The notes: generated by a model from the sequence alone, not told the origin. Counted from the first letter of the stretch, positions 17,511 through 26,754 are shown. The stretch is DNA of 64,000 bases from Acidobacteriota bacterium (GCA_013289835.1 JABCZG010000021.1:1-64000), one strand, 5' to 3'. Made by a program: numbers and translations.

Positions 17511-17837
17511 CTAACCGGAGAAATCGGCGTCGTCGTAGGTTTTGCTGCCGCGCAAGACGTCGCTGTCGCTGGCGGTCCAGCCTTCACTTGAGGAGATGGA
17601 AAAGGAAACGGTGGCGTCATTGTCGGGATGAGGGAGGGTGTGGAACTGCGCGCCGTTGAAGGCGGACTGGCCGGGGAGGAAGTTGCTGATCAAATTGGCG
17701 CCATCCACGGAGAGCTGAAAATCTGCGATGAGCGCTGGGCCAGCCATGGGGACGCTGAGGTCGTAGGTGACTTTCACGCTGGCGTGGTCCTTCTCAAATT
17801 TGATGCGGTAGGTGATCGGGGTTTCAGCGAGAGACAT
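17511..17837 (-). CDS. Hypothetical protein
   Basis: A 108-residue protein rich in beta strands (ITYRIKFEKDHASVKVTYDLSV, ALIADFQLSVDGANLIS) with an acidic C-terminus. I chose the ATG at 17837: the upstream 70 residues of the longer frame (to 18047) run through a purine-rich repeat and look untranslated. No domain is recognised. Confidence 0.5.
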   Translation of the reverse strand: MSLAETPITYRIKFEKDHASVKVTYDLSVPMAGPALIADFQLSVDGANLISNFLPGQSAFNGAQFHTLPHPDNDATVSFSISSSEGWTASDSDVLRGSKTYDDADFSG

Positions 17838-18244
17838 AAACGATGTCAGATTATAGTGAAAGTGTGGTGAGCCGTCACGATGGATTCGCAAGGCGGGCAG
17901 AAACGGAAATTTGAAATCGGAAAAGCGAAAGCCCGGAAGACGAAGATGCCATCCTTCCTGACCAAGTCCCGTTAAGACGCCGGGACAAGCGCCGCCCCTT
18001 AGATGACAGCGCCAGAAGGCACGACCGCTCGGACTAATGTTTTTCAACTATTGCGTGAGCTTTCCAGGGAACTAGAATACGCGAAACTTTTTGTGCGCCT
18101 CGGACTTCCGCAGCCGCGAGGCGAATGACAACTGAAACGTCGAGAGAAAGACGCGGTTCGCGTGGAACAGAGCGAACCTGCGTCGAGTTGTGCCCGGGCG
18201 CGGTGCGTTTGCACTGCTTGAAATCACCGAGAACTGGAGATTCC
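17838..18244. other. Divergent intergenic interval
   Basis: It contains a purine-rich repeat copy (about 17896-17932, CAGAAACGGAAATTTG then AAAAGCGAAAG) and the GGAGA ribosome binding site (18236-18240) of the porin gene. I see no gene or strong promoter. Confidence 0.4.
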
Positions 18245-19693
18245 GTGAGAAGTCTCTTCGCATGTGCATTGCTTTTACTCGCTGGGATTGCTACAGAGGC
18301 ACAGCAGCCGGAAACGCCGCCGATCCAGCTTGGCGACGTCACGTTCTCCGGAAGCGTGCGCGAACGGTACGAGGTGTGGAACTGGTTTGAGCCGGCCAGC
18401 GGCAACAATCTATACAGTTACTCCGGGACTGTAGTGCGTTTCGGATTTTCGCAAAAGCACGAGAACTACGACTGGAACATCGAGTTTGAGGCGCCCATCC
18501 TGCTGGGTATCCCGACGACGGCAGTAAATCCGGCTCCCCTGGGCCAATACGGATTGGGGGGAGCGTACTATGCGGCGAACGACAAGAATCAGAATTCAGC
18601 GTTCATCTTCCCGAAGCAGGCTTTTTTCCGGGTAAAGGGCGATCACGCCAGCCTGCGAGTGGGGCGCATGGAGTTCACCGATGGCAGCGAGGTGAAACCG
18701 AAGGATCCAACGCTCGCATCACTGAAGGCGGACCGCATCGGCCAGCGGTTGCTGGGAAATTTTGGTTATTCGGATGTGATGCGGAGTTTTGACGGCATGC
18801 AATTTGCCTATTCGAATGGTCCGTGGACGTTCACCGCGGTGAGCGCGATACCAACTCGCGGCGTGTTTCAGGTGGACGGCTGGGGATGGGTGAAGACTCC
18901 GGTCACGTACGTGGCACTCACGCGCCAGGAGGAGTTCGGAACGAGCCGCGCGGAGTGGCGCCTTTTTGCAATCTATTACAACGATGATCGCCCGCTGGTG
19001 AAAACGGACAACCGGTCAGCTGCTGCGCGCGCCACCGATCTTGGCGGCATCAACATTGGCACGTATGGCGGGCACTTCATCCTGGCCACGCCGAGTTCCG
19101 TGGGAACGTTTGATTTGCTCGGATGGGCCGCGTTCCAGAACGGCGCTTGGGGAGAACTAACCCAGCGAGCTGGCGCGGGCTCAGGCGAAATCGGCTGGCA
19201 GCCGACGTTTGCGAGCCGCGTGCGTCCGTGGTTGCGCGGTGGAATTGACTATTCCAGCGGTGACGGGAATGCTGCGGACGGAGTACATGGCACATTTTTC
19301 GCCATCCTGCCAACGCCGCGCATCTATGCGCGCTTTCCGTTTTTCAATTCCATGAACAACACGGATGTTTTTGAGGAAGTGATGTTGCGGCCGACCAAGA
19401 AATTTACGGTGCGAAGTGACGTGCATGGGCTGTGGCTGAGCAATCGCAATGATTTGTGGTACACGGGAGGCGGCGCGTTCCAGCCGTCGACGTTTGGGTT
19501 CAATGGGAGACCTTCCAACGGTGCGAATCACCTGGCCACACTTTATGACATCAGCGGCGACTACACGTGGAAGCACGGGTTTTCGTTTGGGCTGTACTTC
19601 GGATATGCGGTTGGCGGCGATGTGATCAAGAAAATTTATACGGTCAATTCCGATGGAGCGCTGGGCTACACCGAGCTGAACTATCGCTTTTGA
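18245..19693 (+). CDS. Alginate-export-like outer-membrane porin
   Basis: A 482-residue outer-membrane protein starting at GTG 18245, with GGAGA four bases upstream and an immediate signal peptide (VRSLFACALLLLAGIATEAQ). The rest is a long series of amphipathic strands (VTFSGSVRERYEVWNWF, GTVVRFGFSQKHENYDWNIEFEAP, SGDYTWKHGFSFGLYFGYAVGGD) ending in a C-terminal Phe (YTELNYRF), the usual signature for beta-barrel insertion. The layout matches the alginate export (AlgE-like) family. The transported molecule is unknown. Confidence 0.78.
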   Translation: MRSLFACALLLLAGIATEAQQPETPPIQLGDVTFSGSVRERYEVWNWFEPASGNNLYSYSGTVVRFGFSQKHENYDWNIEFEAPILLGIPTTAVNPAPLGQYGLGGAYYAANDKNQNSAFIFPKQAFFRVKGDHASLRVGRMEFTDGSEVKPKDPTLASLKADRIGQRLLGNFGYSDVMRSFDGMQFAYSNGPWTFTAVSAIPTRGVFQVDGWGWVKTPVTYVALTRQEEFGTSRAEWRLFAIYYNDDRPLVKTDNRSAAARATDLGGINIGTYGGHFILATPSSVGTFDLLGWAAFQNGAWGELTQRAGAGSGEIGWQPTFASRVRPWLRGGIDYSSGDGNAADGVHGTFFAILPTPRIYARFPFFNSMNNTDVFEEVMLRPTKKFTVRSDVHGLWLSNRNDLWYTGGGAFQPSTFGFNGRPSNGANHLATLYDISGDYTWKHGFSFGLYFGYAVGGDVIKKIYTVNSDGALGYTELNYRF

Positions 19694-19927
19694 CGATTCG
19701 CGGCAACAACGGAAATCGAAAGATCGAAAATCAAAATTGTAAAACCCAAGTTTAAAACGCCAAGGCGCGCGCCCAGAGGGAACAGTTGCGCAGTTGGCAG
19801 GCTATCCGCCATTCCGTCACTCCAAAACTTGTTGTGCAGACACTAGAGCTAGGTTGAGTGTACCTGTATACTGCGTCCGGATTATAAGAAGTAAAACGCA
19901 AAACGCATCCGGCGGAAAGACGGACTC
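19694..19927. repeat. Intergenic interval with purine-rich repeat
   Basis: After the porin stop, AACGGAAATCGAAAGATCGAAAATCAAAATTGTAAAA-type sequence (about 19708-19745) is a diverged member of the dispersed purine-rich family. A TATACT at 19867-19872 could be a -10 box for the nucleoside hydrolase, without a clear -35. Confidence 0.35.
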
Positions 19928-20974
19928 ATGATATTCAGACGAATTGCGATGGTGGTGACCATGCTGTTGGTCGTGGTCACTGCTTCTTATGGGCAAGCGG
20001 AAAAGCGGCGAGTGATCATTGATACGGATCCTGGCACCGACGATGCGATGGCGATCTTGCTGGCGCTGAATTCCCCGGAATTGAAAGTCGAAGCGTTCAC
20101 GGTGGTGCCGGGAAACGTGGACAGCGCACAAGGGCTGGAGAATGCCCTGAAGCTGGTGAGCTTGGCGGGCCGCTGCGACATTCCGGTGGCGCGCGGAGCA
20201 ACGCATCCACTGAATCAGAAGCTGATTACCGCTCAATACTGGCACGGGAAAAACGGGCTTGCGGACATAGAGCTGCCGCCCTCCAAATGCAAAGCCGATG
20301 CGCGATTTGGTCCAGACCTCATCATCGAACTGGTGCACAAATATCCGCATGAAATTACGCTGATACCGGTGGGGCCGCTGACGAACATCGCACTGGCGGT
20401 GTCGAAGGATCCTTCGATCGCCAAGCTGGTGAAAGACATCGTCATCATGGGCGGATCGATCACCGGAGGAAATGTCAACGGAGCGGCCGAGGCGAACATT
20501 TACAACGATCCCGAAGCGGCGCAGATCGTCTTTAATGCTGGTTGGATCGTGACGATGGTGGGATCGGACGTCGGCGAACGCACGCTGATGACACGCAAAC
20601 ATCTGGAAGCGCTGGCCTCCAGCCATGGTCCGCAAAACGATGTGGTCACCGGCATCGCGCGGTTTTATGTGGAGCGATCAGAGAAGAGCGGATACAGCGG
20701 CGCGGCGATGTACGATCCGCTGGCCGTCGGCACGGTTGTGGATCCGACGTTGGTGACACTCAAGGAAATGCACGTGGACGTTGAAACGCGAGGCGAATTC
20801 ACTCGCGGGGAAACCCTCGCGAACCGCATGGGTGCAAATGAAAGAAATGTATTGCACGGAGACCACTATGAGATTGAGGGGTATGACGCACTGCCGATCA
20901 ATGCGCGGGTATGTCTTGGCTCGGATGCAGAGCGATTCCTGAATCTTTTCATCAGCCGGATCAAGGGAAAATAG
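19928..20974 (+). CDS. Inosine-uridine-preferring nucleoside hydrolase, exported
   Basis: A 348-residue enzyme that hydrolyses the N-glycosidic bond of nucleosides. The calcium-site motif DTDPGTDDAMA (about 33-43) is intact, and other family blocks are visible: IPVGPLTNIALA, IVIMGGSITGGN and AEANIYNDPEAA. A signal peptide (about 5-23) precedes the domain, so it probably acts in the periplasm and releases bases for uptake. It is convergent with the hydrolase gene that ends at 20998. Confidence 0.88.
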   Translation: MIFRRIAMVVTMLLVVVTASYGQAEKRRVIIDTDPGTDDAMAILLALNSPELKVEAFTVVPGNVDSAQGLENALKLVSLAGRCDIPVARGATHPLNQKLITAQYWHGKNGLADIELPPSKCKADARFGPDLIIELVHKYPHEITLIPVGPLTNIALAVSKDPSIAKLVKDIVIMGGSITGGNVNGAAEANIYNDPEAAQIVFNAGWIVTMVGSDVGERTLMTRKHLEALASSHGPQNDVVTGIARFYVERSEKSGYSGAAMYDPLAVGTVVDPTLVTLKEMHVDVETRGEFTRGETLANRMGANERNVLHGDHYEIEGYDALPINARVCLGSDAERFLNLFISRIKGK

Positions 20975-20997
20975 CGAGGACGGATTCCGCGAAATTG

Positions 20998-22104
20998 TCA
21001 AGGGATTGGGGTGTCGCCGAGCATGGCGATCTTGCAGCGGTCTTTCTTAGGGGCGGCTTCCTTACAATTATCGAGGGCTTTGTTTTCGGCGTCTTTGTCG
21101 GTGCGGCGGCCGAAGCTTAAGCCGTAGTGCCCTTGCTCGGAAGTGGCGAGAGCTTTGTGGGGAGGGAGCGTCAAATAGTTGCGGAATTCCGCGCGCGCCC
21201 GGTCGGGAAGGCCGCTGGGCGGCTCGATGTTCGGCGGTTCGGGCAGAGGCAGGAGCGTGGCGCGCAGGGTGAGCTTCTGGCTTTGCAGAAAGGTGTCCAC
21301 CATGGGCGCCCAGATGGAGGTCCCGCTGCGGGAAAACAGGTGATGGCCGTCATTGCTGAAGGGTGGCGCGAGAATAAAGGTAGCGTTGCCTCCGGCACGC
21401 GTGAACGCCTGGTGAAAGCGTTGTGCGAGTTGCGGGCCGAAGAAGTGATCGTTCTCGGAGTACACCCACAACATTGGAATCCTTGATTTCTTGCCAAAGG
21501 TGGCAAAGGCGTCCACGAGAGCATCGGGATTGCAAACCATGTCTGGAGCGCGCGAGCCGCGGCCGCCTGCAAAGCTGATAGCCGCGAGCAAGCCGGGAGG
21601 AGGGTCCGCGGTGAGGCCGACCATGGCAAGGCCGCCAGTGGAAATGCCAACGCTAATCATGCGCGACGCATCGATTTCCGGAAGGGTGGCAAGATAAGCG
21701 ACGGCCGCGCGGAGATCGACTACAGATTCCTTCGTGGCGCCGACGTAGTCCGGGTTCGCGCAGGAGTGAGACTCCTCGTCGTAGCTGCCGCCGGAATCGC
21801 CAAAGCCGCGGCGCAAAACCACCACGACAGTCCAGCCTCGGCGAGCAAATTCCATCGCCTGGGGCTGCAAGCCGAAGGGGGTCATGCCGGACCGGTCGGT
21901 GGGCTCGCGCGGCGTGCCGTGAGTGAAAAGCGCGAGGGGATGCGGGCCGGGCTCGTTGGGGCGAACCATCAGCGCGTCGAGGCCCTTGCTGCCGGTGCCT
22001 TTTGTGGGGATGCGAAGCTCTTGCGTGACGATGGTCTGAGCGGCGGTTTGCACAACGGATACGGAAATTGCCAGAGTCATTACGAACACTGCCTTCCAAC
22101 TCAT
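20998..22104 (-). CDS. Exported alpha/beta hydrolase with extra C-terminal domain
   Basis: A 368-residue protein with a signal peptide (MSWKAVFVMTLAISVSVVQTAAQ) and an alpha/beta-hydrolase domain of dienelactone-hydrolase/peptidase style. ALFTHGTP supplies the oxyanion region, SVGISTGG carries the nucleophile serine in a GxSxGG elbow, and an acid and a histidine follow (SENDHF, NDGHH). The final 50 residues (GHYGLSFGRRTDKDAENKALDNCKEAAPKKDRCKIAML) form a separate two-Cys module resembling DUF4189-type tails. The ATG at 22104 is chosen from the signal peptide. A broken copy of its 5' part lies at 23284-23472. Confidence 0.75.
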   Translation of the reverse strand: MSWKAVFVMTLAISVSVVQTAAQTIVTQELRIPTKGTGSKGLDALMVRPNEPGPHPLALFTHGTPREPTDRSGMTPFGLQPQAMEFARRGWTVVVVLRRGFGDSGGSYDEESHSCANPDYVGATKESVVDLRAAVAYLATLPEIDASRMISVGISTGGLAMVGLTADPPPGLLAAISFAGGRGSRAPDMVCNPDALVDAFATFGKKSRIPMLWVYSENDHFFGPQLAQRFHQAFTRAGGNATFILAPPFSNDGHHLFSRSGTSIWAPMVDTFLQSQKLTLRATLLPLPEPPNIEPPSGLPDRARAEFRNYLTLPPHKALATSEQGHYGLSFGRRTDKDAENKALDNCKEAAPKKDRCKIAMLGDTPIP

Positions 22105-22301
22105 TTTGCGTTGCCCCTTTTTGTTGGTGCCACACAAACGACAATGATCTCGCGGAATGATTGGATGATACGAAGATACGGACATTATCACTAACCAAGG
22201 AACGATAACGAGGGTTCTTCTTGACGGCCACGCCGTCCTAGCCTCGCCGGGAGGGCCTTCGCACGTTGACATCGAGCGAAATCCAAGAAGGAGAGGACGA
22301 T

Positions 22302-22793
22302 ATGCCAGCACCGGGAACCGAGAAATACGAACGCGCAGAGACGGAAAAAGCATTAGAGACGCTGACCAAATGGGGGAAAAACCCGAACATTGACGGCGGA
22401 GAAAACATCGGTTTCTCCGTGTCTCGACAGGGAGCCCCGAGCGATGCCTTCATGGGAATGGGAGACTGCACGCCTTTCACTCCCGGCGGCCACCGCGGCA
22501 CCTTGCACGGCCAACCCGTCGGAGACACCGGGGCGCCGATCGCCTACTTCGATAACTTTGGCGGGGCCGTACCGACCATCAATCAGGTGCCGTTTACCTT
22601 TGCATTCGATCTGAACACGGGAAAGGTTTCCATGAACGGAGCGTTTCCCGGGCTGCCGGCGAACCTGGATTTCAGGGTGGAGTACCTGAAGGAATTTGAC
22701 GGCGCTGGTGGCAAAAATATTGTTTTCACGTCGGACAAGACCTCTGACCATGCCGGATACGTCATCGCCCTTCAGCTTGTTGGCGCTTCCTAA
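22302..22793 (+). CDS. Hypothetical protein
   Basis: A 163-residue soluble protein without signal or membrane segment. The ATG at 22302 follows AAGGAGAGG. The first 60 residues are polar; a later region has beta-like segments (FTFAFDLNTGKVSMNGAFPG, LDFRVEYLKEFDG, KNIVFTSDKTSDHAGYVIALQLV). I do not recognise it. It is 108 bases upstream of a second unknown gene, and both have strong ribosome binding sites, so they probably form an operon. The pair sits between a hydrolase gene and a truncated copy of that gene. Confidence 0.6.
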   Translation: MPAPGTEKYERAETEKALETLTKWGKNPNIDGGENIGFSVSRQGAPSDAFMGMGDCTPFTPGGHRGTLHGQPVGDTGAPIAYFDNFGGAVPTINQVPFTFAFDLNTGKVSMNGAFPGLPANLDFRVEYLKEFDGAGGKNIVFTSDKTSDHAGYVIALQLVGAS

Positions 22794-22901
22794 CTACGTT
22801 GTGGGCCGCATGGCAACGGCTTCGCGGTTTGACGACGAAACGTGCATCCTCGCGTGTCTGCGGCCCGCTCACTTCGTGGATTCGTAGGAAGGAGAAAGAA
22901 T

Positions 22902-23282
22902 ATGGCAAGACTGGGAATCGGCGTGATCGCGCGTTACGGAAATTGGTACCACGGAGACGACGACTTCTTTACTCACTGTTTGATCCTGAAGAACGGCGAG
23001 TGCTGGCTGCTAGGGCAGGGTTTGGAACAAGTAACCGTGCGAGTGTTTAAGGCACGTCACTCGAAATTCAAGCAATTGAAGACTGCGCTGGCTTCCATTC
23101 CTGCCGGATGGCCAACGGCTACCTACAGTGGATACAACTTCATCACCGACGCTGAATCTTCCACGGCGAGCGAGATCGCGGTTTATGGAAAGAAGACGGG
23201 CGGCTCCCTGGCTGGATATTTCGTCCCACCCGCGGGGTCTGTGGTGGAGGGTCTCGTCAAGGCCATCGCGCACATCGACTGA
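22902..23282 (+). CDS. Hypothetical protein
   Basis: A 126-residue soluble protein. The ATG at 22902 follows GGAAGGAGA. The N-terminus (LGIGVIARYGNWYHGDDDFFTHCLILKNG) and the central Trp/Pro region suggest a compact fold. No family is recognised. Its stop codon is two bases from the breakpoint of the duplicated hydrolase fragment, which hints that this gene pair arrived with, or caused, the rearrangement. Confidence 0.6.
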   Translation: MARLGIGVIARYGNWYHGDDDFFTHCLILKNGECWLLGQGLEQVTVRVFKARHSKFKQLKTALASIPAGWPTATYSGYNFITDAESSTASEIAVYGKKTGGSLAGYFVPPAGSVVEGLVKAIAHID

Positions 23283-23283
23283 G

Positions 23284-23472
23284 CGCCGTGAATGAAAAGC
23301 GCGAGGGGATGCGGGCCGGGCTCGTTGAGGCGAATTATCCGCGCATCGAGGCCCTTGCTGCCAGCGCCCTTTGCGGGCATGAGAAGTTCCTGCGTGACGA
23401 CGGTCTGCGCAATTTCCCGGCGGCAGGGATGGAAATTGCCAGCATCACCATCGAGGGTGCCAGCAATTTCAT
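23284..23472 (-). pseudogene. Truncated, frameshifted copy of the alpha/beta hydrolase 5' end
   Basis: On the minus strand this segment aligns with the first 60 codons of the hydrolase at 20998-22104. TVVTQELLMPAKGAGSKGLDA and NEPGPHPLALFIHG correspond to TIVTQELRIPTKGTGSKGLDA and NEPGPHPLALFTHG in the intact gene. The start codon equivalent is ATG 23472, but a frameshift in the signal-peptide region separates it from the conserved part. Homology ends at the HG oxyanion motif, next to the stop codon of the gene at 22902. It cannot encode a working enzyme. Confidence 0.8.
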
Positions 23473-23605
23473 TTTGCAATGCCTCTTTTCTTCGGCTCTT
23501 CGGCAAGCACAGGGCCGCCACGGCACAACTGCGGCTGCCTATTCCATTGAACGATAATCACAGATCAGTGCGTGAAGGCGTGCATGCGGAGGTGAGGAGC
23601 AGAGC

Positions 23606-23655
23606 GTGAGAATCGAAACTAGAATCTCGAAGAGCGAAGTTTGACATTGGAAATT
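23606..23655. repeat. Dispersed purine-rich repeat, GAAACTAGAA type
   Basis: AATCGAAACTAGAATCTCGAAGAGCGAAG, then TTGGAAATTGTGAAATGG, resembles the copies at 8327 and 11286. It lies between the hydrolase fragment and the downstream convergent membrane-protein gene. Confidence 0.5.
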
Positions 23656-23682
23656 GTGAAATGGGAGAGAGGCAACAAGGGC

Positions 23683-24315
23683 TTAGAGAATATTTACGGC
23701 GCGGGCGGCGAGGAGGGCAACGATAGTCAAGGAAATCACGGATTGAAGCATCATGCCCGCTTTGGCCCAGCGCGACAGGGCCGCGGTATCGGTCGGAGAA
23801 AAAGCCGTGCTGGTGTTGAAGGCCAGGAAGAGGTAGTCCATGAACTGTGGCGTCCAAGAGGAGCCGCTGCCTTGCTGGGTGAGCATCTGGGGGAAAAGAA
23901 ATGAGCTTTTTACCCGGCCCGCAGAGCGATCGCGGCCTGTGGGGCCACCGGCATCGAGCTTCCAGTACCACAACGCGAACACCAAAATGTTGGTGATCCA
24001 AAGTGCGCAGGCGGAGCGCAGCATGGCGGTTGGCGGCTCGCGGTGGAGAGGAATACCTTGGATGAGAAAAATCAAGGAAGCAATCATGGCGAGGGTGATT
24101 GCGGCATTGGCGGTAAGGGTGAGAATCCTGGTTACGTCGTAACGGCCGCGATGATAGGAGACCACCGTGGGGATCAGCAAAAGGAAGATGATGACTAGCA
24201 GCAGCCAACTCGGACCAAGGGAGAGGGGCTCCGGCAAGGCCCAGTAGACGCCTGCGGCGGCTAGCATCGCGACGAACGCGGGCCAGCGAGGTTCCCGGAT
24301 GCTGGAGTTGCTCAT
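23683..24315 (-). CDS. DUF1345-like integral membrane protein
   Basis: A 210-residue protein with about five or six transmembrane segments (LLLVIIFLLLIPTVV, ILTLTANAAITLAMIASLIFLIQG, ACALWITNILVFALWYW). The C-terminal DYLFLAFNTSTAFSPTDT, followed by a final hydrophobic helix pair (MLQSVISLTIVALLAARAVNIL), resembles the pore-like region of the DUF1345 family. No function is established. Confidence 0.65.
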   Translation of the reverse strand: MSNSSIREPRWPAFVAMLAAAGVYWALPEPLSLGPSWLLLVIIFLLLIPTVVSYHRGRYDVTRILTLTANAAITLAMIASLIFLIQGIPLHREPPTAMLRSACALWITNILVFALWYWKLDAGGPTGRDRSAGRVKSSFLFPQMLTQQGSGSSWTPQFMDYLFLAFNTSTAFSPTDTAALSRWAKAGMMLQSVISLTIVALLAARAVNIL

Positions 24316-24414
24316 GACAGTGTGGCGAACTACGCGCGGGGAGTTTAATACAGTTTTCGTTGCGCCTCAAAAGGATGGGGCACTGCGGAACTGGGGCTGG
24401 GCTCTCTGTTTGCC

Positions 24415-24873
24415 TCAAGAGTTCCAGGTAACGCGGGTTAATTGTTTCTTGCGGGTTTCCCATTCGGCGCCAGAGAGGATGCGGGGGGCGACCTCGATCA
24501 GGCGCGGCGTGAGCTGGAAGACCGCGGCGGCGTTCCAGGGGCGGCCGTCGCGGGTGCGATACTCGCGTACATTCAGGGCTTCGGCCATGCTGGTGAAGGA
24601 GATGTCCTGGACGATCATTTCGGCGAGAAATTTGAGGGTTTGCATTTCCAGGGGATCGTCTTCCAGATGATGGCAGTCGGAGGAGATACGCAGGCCAAAG
24701 GGAATTTCTTCGGAGACAGCGGGAGGCTCCTGCTCCGCGGACGTGGCGGAAGAGTCCACTTCGCGCTCCCATTCCAGGGCCACCAGGCTCCAGCCCGCAT
24801 CGTGCATCTTCGAAAGATAAGTGGAAGTCGGCAGGATGGTCACCTTCTCGCGCATGTGATCGATCTTCTTCAT
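24415..24873 (-). CDS. Hypothetical protein with recombinase-like HTH segment
   Basis: A 152-residue soluble protein. The C-terminal half (VQDISFTSMAEALNVREYRTRDGRPWNAAAVFQLTPRLIEVAPRIL) has the shape of the helix-turn-helix seen in recombinase domains (TRDGRPW followed by a helix). The N-terminal part (LSKMHDAGWSLVALEWER) is a separate small domain. No catalytic serine or tyrosine recombinase residues are present, so it is more likely a small DNA-binding or regulatory protein. The ATG at 24873 follows GGAGG. Confidence 0.55.
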   Translation of the reverse strand: MKKIDHMREKVTILPTSTYLSKMHDAGWSLVALEWEREVDSSATSAEQEPPAVSEEIPFGLRISSDCHHLEDDPLEMQTLKFLAEMIVQDISFTSMAEALNVREYRTRDGRPWNAAAVFQLTPRLIEVAPRILSGAEWETRKKQLTRVTWNS

Positions 24874-25133
24874 GAAGCCTCCACGATATTCCCAGGAACA
24901 GAGAGCTGGGGCAAAACTAGCCACAGTCGTCGTGGCAATTCGAATGCCGCTGCGATCCCAAACCGAACTTGTTGCAGAATAAGGATTTGCGCGGGGAACC
25001 ACTCAAGGGGACGCCGAGGGTGCGTCCGCGCGTGGGATGAAAGTGTCGCGTTGCCGGACACTTGGAATTGTTGGAAAAGGGGCTGGCGCCTTCTAGGGTA
25101 GAATCAAGATGCGTAAAATTCCCGGAGGGAGCG

Positions 25134-25574
25134 ATGCCGAAGAAGCCCGATGCCGATGATGCCCATCTGATTCTGGAACTCTACAACCTGCGGCGCGAGC
25201 CGGAGCTGCGCAAGGCGCGCCAATGGTGGTTGACGGCGTTCTGGCCCAAGGACGCCGATGACTTCATGAAAGTGGCCATGGACTTTGGCTCACAGGAAAA
25301 CAACTGGCTGCGGCAGGTGGGGAGCTATTGGGGTATTGCCACGTCGTTTGTGCTGAATGGAATCGTGAGCGAAAAACTGTTCTTTGAACCGGCGTTCTGT
25401 GGAGAGCTGTACTTCATGTTTGCGAAAGTACGGCCTTTTCTGAAGGAGCTTCGCGAAAAGGCGAAGAATCCCGATCTGTTCTTGCTGTCGGAGAAGGCCA
25501 TCCTCGGATCGAAAATCGGGCGCGAGGAATTTGCCAAAGCAGAAGCACGCGTGGCGATGCTACGGCCGAAGTGA
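25134..25574 (+). CDS. Hypothetical protein
   Basis: A 146-residue mainly helical soluble protein (ELYNLRREPELRKARQWWLTAFWPKDADDFMKVA, LYFMFAKVRPFLKELREKAKNP). It has strong ribosome binding (CGGAGGGA) before the ATG at 25134. No family is recognised with confidence. Its stop overlaps the start of the M23 gene (TGATG at 25572-25576), so the two are translationally coupled. Confidence 0.65.
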   Translation: MPKKPDADDAHLILELYNLRREPELRKARQWWLTAFWPKDADDFMKVAMDFGSQENNWLRQVGSYWGIATSFVLNGIVSEKLFFEPAFCGELYFMFAKVRPFLKELREKAKNPDLFLLSEKAILGSKIGREEFAKAEARVAMLRPK

Positions 25575-26509
25575 TGAGTATGCGGGACGCAATTCGAATT
25601 CGAAAGTGGCGGAATCGATGCGTCGTGGTGTGGTTCGGGTTGGGGGCACTGCTGTTCCCGGCCCGTGGGATGGCGAACGAGGCCGCGACTTGCGATGCGG
25701 GAATAACAATGCAGGTGAGTGCGCCAGAATCGAGCCAGGGCAGCTTGTTGCTGGTGGAAGTCAAAAGCGAGAAACCGTTGACGGACGTGAAAGGAGACTG
25801 GGACGGGCGCAGTGTTCCCTTTTGGCAGGAAGCTGGCGCGGAAGCGGTCCGGAAAGGTTTCGTCGGTGTGGACCTGGAGAAAGCACCAGGCGAGTACGAG
25901 TTGAAAGTGACGGGGCAAACGGCAAGCGGCGAAAAGTTCGCCTGCAGCACGAAGTTGGAAGTGAAAGAAGGAAAGTTTGCGACGGAGAAGTTGACCGTGG
26001 GGAAGCAGTTTGTCGAGCCGAGCCCGGAGCAGGTCAAGCGCGCCAACGAAGAACGTCAAAAATTGCGTGACATTTTCGACCGCGTGACGCCGGAGCGCCT
26101 GTGGGATGGGAAGTTTCGTATCCCGCTCGATGGGGTGACGACCGGCTCGAATTTCGGTAAACGGCGAATCCTGAACGGCAATCCCGGCTCGCCGCACGGC
26201 GGAGCAGATCTCTCCGCATCAACGGGAACGCCGGTACACGCGGCGCAACGCGGGCGAGTGGTGCTGGCGGAAGAACTGTTTTTCTCTGGGAATACCGTGG
26301 TGGTGGATCACGGGCTCGGCATCTACACGTTTTATGGCCATCTTTCCGAGATCGGCGTCAAAGTGGGAGACACTTTGGAAGCTGGCGCCGTGCTCGGAAA
26401 GGTGGGAGCCACGGGCCGCGTCACGGGGCCGCATCTCCATTGGGGACTGACGGTCGAGCGAGCCAGGGTGAACCCGCTGCAAATTGTTAAGCTGCTGGCG
26501 AACGAATGA
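25574..26509 (+). CDS. Exported M23 family metallopeptidase
   Basis: A 311-residue LytM-type endopeptidase. An N-terminal hydrophobic segment (about 16-33) exports it. A beta-rich domain covers about 40-140, and the M23 domain lies at about 190-310 with the zinc ligands HGGADLS (H-x3-D), GIYTFYGHL and HLHWG. It should cut peptidoglycan cross-bridges or regulate amidases. The ATG at 25574 overlaps the stop of the upstream gene. Confidence 0.88.
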   Translation: MSMRDAIRIRKWRNRCVVVWFGLGALLFPARGMANEAATCDAGITMQVSAPESSQGSLLLVEVKSEKPLTDVKGDWDGRSVPFWQEAGAEAVRKGFVGVDLEKAPGEYELKVTGQTASGEKFACSTKLEVKEGKFATEKLTVGKQFVEPSPEQVKRANEERQKLRDIFDRVTPERLWDGKFRIPLDGVTTGSNFGKRRILNGNPGSPHGGADLSASTGTPVHAAQRGRVVLAEELFFSGNTVVVDHGLGIYTFYGHLSEIGVKVGDTLEAGAVLGKVGATGRVTGPHLHWGLTVERARVNPLQIVKLLANE

Positions 26510-26754
26510 GCGCTGCAGTGTAGCGTTAAGGCCCCCCCCAGACCATCTCTCAAGTTAAAGGATTAGGTGATCCCCCCTTGCTCCAGGATAAAAATCCTCC
26601 GAATGAGGATTGATTGACGGAATGCCCGGACCACCGCAGCGGATAAAGCATCGAGTTCCATTTTGAAACGATTTGGCTGGCGCCCTCACTAGCTATGTGA
26701 GGCCAGTGTTGCCAGCCATCCAAGCGGCCAGATGCCGCGGCTCGCGAGACGGAA
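26510..26754. other. Intergenic interval
   Basis: It contains an 8-C tract near 26531-26538 and a small hairpin (AATCCTC 26593-26599 with GAGGATT 26605-26611). No gene is supported. Confidence 0.4.
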
